Assembly (NCBI GenBank): GCA_023391635.1
Contig: JAEWAQ010000056.1
Span: 1-7,188, forward strand
Source: Bacillota bacterium
Lineage (GTDB): Bacteria > Bacillota > Bacilli > Paenibacillales > Paenibacillaceae
Length of the DNA: 7,188 nt
Direction of reading: 5' to 3'
Position numbers and translations under genes: made by a program. Of the stretch, positions 4,929-7,188 are shown one piece after another. The notes beneath the pieces are model-generated. The model was not told the DNA's origin, did not search any database, and worked only from the letters and a program-made list of their open reading frames with translations. Position 1 is the stretch's first letter; the number at the start of each line of letters is the position of its first letter.

Positions 4929-5888
4929 ATGCAAGGGGATTGGCGATTAGGGAAGCGGAGCGGAAGCTGCCTGGGACTGTGTCTGCTGCTGGTTGCCGCG
5001 CTGTTGTCGGCATGCGGGTCCGATAGCAGCGCCGGAAGCGGAGGAGCGGCGACACCGGCGGCCGCGAGCACCGATGTCCAGGGACAGCAAAAGTCGGAGA
5101 CAGAGGATACCCCCTCCTTCCCCCGCATTGTTTCAACTACCGTGGCGATCACCGAGATTCTCGACCTGCTGGAGGTCGACCTGGTCGGCGTACCGGCCAG
5201 CGTCAAGAAGCTCCCGGCCCGCTATGACGGGGTAGACAAGGTCGGCAGTCCGATGAGTCCGGACATGGAATTGGTGCGCATGCTGAAGCCGGACGAGGTG
5301 CTGTCCGTCACGACACTGGAATACGACTTGCGTCCGAAGTATGAAAACGCGGGCATCAAGGCCGATTTTCTCGATTTGACGAGCTTGGAGCAGATGAACG
5401 CAACGATTTTGGAGCTCGGGCAGCGGTACGGACGCGAGGAACAGGCGGAACGAGTCGCTCGGCAATACCGGGAGAAGATGGCTCAGATGCAAGCGGCGAT
5501 TGAAGGAAAGCCGGCGCCGACGGTGCTCATTCTGATGGGTATTCCCGGCAGCTATCTGGTGGCAACGGAATATTCATACATCGGCGACCTGGTAAAAAGC
5601 CTGGGAGGCGTCAATGTGGTGCAGGGCGAGCAGGTGGAATATGTCGAATCGAACACGGAGCATCTGCAGCAGGCGAACCCGGACGTTATTTTGCGTGCTG
5701 CCCACGGCTTGCCGGATGAAGTGGTCAAGATGTTCGACGAGGAATTCCGCACGAACGATATTTGGAAGCATTTCAATGCCGTGAAGACGGGGCGGGTCTA
5801 CGATCTGGAAGAATCGCGGTTCGGGATGATCGGCAACATGGCCGTAAGCGATGCGCTGGACGACTTGATCGGGATGTTGTACGAATGA
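4929..5888 (+). CDS. isdE: Haem-binding ABC transporter lipoprotein, IsdE-type
   Basis: The 319-residue lipoprotein receives haem at the outer face of the membrane and hands it to the permease. Positive residues and a hydrophobic helix lead to the lipobox LSAC (26-29), with Cys29 the lipidated residue. A Ser/Ala/Gly/Gln-rich tether (30-60) precedes a two-lobed helical-backbone (TroA/FepB-like) binding fold from about residue 65. The first lobe holds VGSPMSPDME (105-114); the second holds VILRAAHG (253-260). In Staphylococcus aureus IsdE, haem iron is held by Met78 and His229, 151 residues apart. Met109 and His259 here are 150 apart in matching contexts, so they are the likely axial ligands (inference). 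The gene follows the NEAT-SLH gene after 93 bases and a hairpin, and its TGA overlaps the permease ATG in ATGA. A siderophore-binding homologue is less likely given the NEAT neighbours. Confidence 0.87.
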   Translation: MQGDWRLGKRSGSCLGLCLLLVAALLSACGSDSSAGSGGAATPAAASTDVQGQQKSETEDTPSFPRIVSTTVAITEILDLLEVDLVGVPASVKKLPARYDGVDKVGSPMSPDMELVRMLKPDEVLSVTTLEYDLRPKYENAGIKADFLDLTSLEQMNATILELGQRYGREEQAERVARQYREKMAQMQAAIEGKPAPTVLILMGIPGSYLVATEYSYIGDLVKSLGGVNVVQGEQVEYVESNTEHLQQANPDVILRAAHGLPDEVVKMFDEEFRTNDIWKHFNAVKTGRVYDLEESRFGMIGNMAVSDALDDLIGMLYE

Positions 5889-6880
5889 GCAGGAGAACGG
5901 TCCGCCTCATTGCCTTGTTTGCCGGTGTGCTGGCAGCCCTGATTGTCGTATTTCTGTACGCGGCGGTGACCGGGAGCATCCGTATTACCGCGCCGGAGCT
6001 GATCGCCGGCTTGCTTCGCGGAACGGATGAGCGCGTGAGCGTGATTCGCGATCTGCGCTTCCCCAGGATCATCCTGTCAATGCTGGTCGGCGCGGCGCTC
6101 GCCGTATCCGGCGCGCTGCTGCAGGCCGTGATGCGCAACCCGCTGGCGGACGCGGGAATCATCGGCATTTCCGCAGGAGCCGGCGTATTTACGCTGGTGA
6201 TGGCCGGGCTGTTTCCGATGTTGTTCTTCTGGACGCCGCTGTTTGCCTTCGTCGGGGGAGCGATCGCGTGCCTGCTCGTCTATATGTTCGCCTGGCAGGG
6301 CGGCCTCAGTCCGCTGCGGATGGTGCTGGTCGGCATTGCGGTCCATATGATTTTTACCGGCATCGGCCAGTTGGTGCCGGCGTTCGTGCGGTCCACGATC
6401 GGACAGACGAACCTGATCAGCGCATCGACGTTTTCCTTCACGACCTGGGGAGATGTCCGGTTGCTGCTTATTTACGGTTCAATAGGGCTGATTCTGGCGT
6501 ATTTACTGTTTCCCTGGTGCAATATGCTGCTGCTTCAGGACAGGACCGCGCATCACCTCGGCCTGCATGTCGTGCGGGCGCGCGTCGCGCTGTCGGCGGT
6601 GGCGGTGCTGCTGGCGAGCTCGGCGGCGGCGGTAGGCGGATTTCTTTTTTTCGTCGGGTTGCTGGTGCCCGCGATCTCGCGGATTTGCGTCGGCTCCGAT
6701 CACCGCGTATCGCTTCCCTTCTCCGCGCTCTCCGGCGCTCTCCTGGTGCTGGCTGCCGATACGCTCGGCCGAACGATGGCGCACCCGGTCGAAATTCCCG
6801 CTTCGGTCATCCTGATGATCATCGGCGGGCCGTTCTTGCTCGTCTTGCTGAAGAAGGGAGGGCGGATGTATGGAAATTAA
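5885..6880 (+). CDS. isdF: Haem ABC transporter permease, FecCD/BtuC family (IsdF-like)
   Basis: The 331-residue integral membrane protein forms, presumably as a homodimer, the channel that moves haem into the cytoplasm. Length and pattern fit FecCD permeases with about nine to ten helices. Hydrophobic segments start at about 8, 62, 92, 119, 146, 192, 235, 251, 281 and 306. Family signatures include DLRFPRIILSMLVGAALAVS (56-75), the following RNPLAD (84-89), HLGLHVVRARV (224-234, cytoplasmic loop that couples to the ATPase), GGFLFFVGLLVPAISR (251-266) and the HPVEIP stretch (300-305). The start ATG overlaps the lipoprotein stop as ATGA, so it is translated by coupling; only a weak GGGA lies upstream. 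Its end overlaps the ATPase start by 11 bases. Substrate is inferred from the neighbours, since this family also carries siderophores and cobalamin. Confidence 0.88.
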   Translation: MSRRTVRLIALFAGVLAALIVVFLYAAVTGSIRITAPELIAGLLRGTDERVSVIRDLRFPRIILSMLVGAALAVSGALLQAVMRNPLADAGIIGISAGAGVFTLVMAGLFPMLFFWTPLFAFVGGAIACLLVYMFAWQGGLSPLRMVLVGIAVHMIFTGIGQLVPAFVRSTIGQTNLISASTFSFTTWGDVRLLLIYGSIGLILAYLLFPWCNMLLLQDRTAHHLGLHVVRARVALSAVAVLLASSAAAVGGFLFFVGLLVPAISRICVGSDHRVSLPFSALSGALLVLAADTLGRTMAHPVEIPASVILMIIGGPFLLVLLKKGGRMYGN

Positions 6881-7188
6881 CCGGGTCGTCTTCTCTCATG
6901 ACAAGCGGAGGGAACATCTAAAGGGCGTTCAGGCCGAGCTTGCTTCCGGCCAAATCACGACGATCATCGGACCGAACGGCTGCGGAAAATCGACCTTGCT
7001 CGGGGTAATGTCCGGCCTGCATCATCCGCAATCCGGGCAGGCGGTCATCGACGGCAAAGCGGTCCATCGCTACTCTGCCAGGGAGCTTGCCCGCAAGCTG
7101 GCGGCAGTCCACCAGCAGAACAGCGCTCCGGCGGATCTCACGGTCGAGGGTTTGGTCGGCTACGGGCGCATTCCCCACCGCGGCTGGT
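6870..7188 (+). CDS. ABC transporter ATP-binding protein of the haem importer (partial, cut by window end)
   Basis: The first 106 codons of an ABC ATPase in the FecE/FhuC/BtuD group are present. It should power the adjacent permease from the cytoplasmic side. Walker A GPNGCGKST is at residues 34-42. The Q-loop region VHQQNSAP is at 80-87. The stretch TVEGLVGYGR (91-100) is typical of iron-chelate and haem ATPases. Signature motif, Walker B and H-loop lie beyond the edge. ATG 6870 is supported by GGGAGGG at 6856-6862, seven bases upstream, inside the permease gene. The 11-base overlap with the permease indicates translational coupling. No frameshift is seen in the visible part. Confidence 0.9.
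   Translation, partial: MEINRVVFSHDKRREHLKGVQAELASGQITTIIGPNGCGKSTLLGVMSGLHHPQSGQAVIDGKAVHRYSARELARKLAAVHQQNSAPADLTVEGLVGYGRIPHRGW

Noticed and set aside
6268..6921. 217-residue plus-strand ORF inside the permease gene
   Set aside because: It is a frame-shifted shadow of the permease, which is intact in its own frame with family motifs to the end.

Overview
The window comes from a Gram-positive, fairly GC-rich Firmicute, most likely Paenibacillus or a close relative. The grounds are the S-layer-homology (SLH) anchored cell-surface protein, the NEAT haem-binding domains, the lipoprotein form of the solute-binding protein, AGGAGG-type ribosome binding sites with some TTG starts, and the family resemblance of the ABC-F protein. 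This assignment is inference; no marker gene is present.

Layout. Bases 1-285 hold an array of 51-bp tandem repeats (five full copies plus a part copy at each end) that runs off the left edge. Each unit carries GGGTAAC/GTTACCC arms able to form hairpins, and it looks non-coding. On the minus strand, 302-2122 encodes a complete ABC-F ATPase of Uup/YfmR type with two ATP-binding cassettes and a C-terminal coiled coil. The 290-bp divergent region up to 2417 holds an extended -10 promoter for the ABC-F gene, a strong Fur-box match, a plausible plus-strand promoter overlapping it, and a direct repeat that brackets the Fur box.

From 2418 to the right edge lies one plus-strand gene cluster for haem iron acquisition: (i) a single-NEAT protein with a signal peptide, a long hydrophilic linker and a C-terminal membrane segment; (ii) a secreted protein with two NEAT domains and three SLH domains, starting at TTG 3414; (iii) an IsdE-type haem-binding lipoprotein; (iv) a FecCD/BtuC-type permease; (v) the first 106 codons of the partner ABC ATPase, cut by the window end. 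The last three genes overlap or are tightly coupled (ATGA at 5885-5888, and an 11-base overlap at 6870-6880).

How they would work together (inference from families): when iron is scarce, Fur leaves the operator and the operon is transcribed. The SLH protein, held on the secondary cell-wall polymer, captures haem or a haem protein at the surface. The membrane-tethered NEAT protein relays haem through the wall to the lipoprotein, and the permease/ATPase imports it. The arrangement resembles the staphylococcal/Bacillus Isd system, but neither NEAT protein shows a sortase sorting signal: one is attached through SLH domains and the other by a plain transmembrane tail. No sortase or haem oxygenase gene lies in the window, though either could lie further right.
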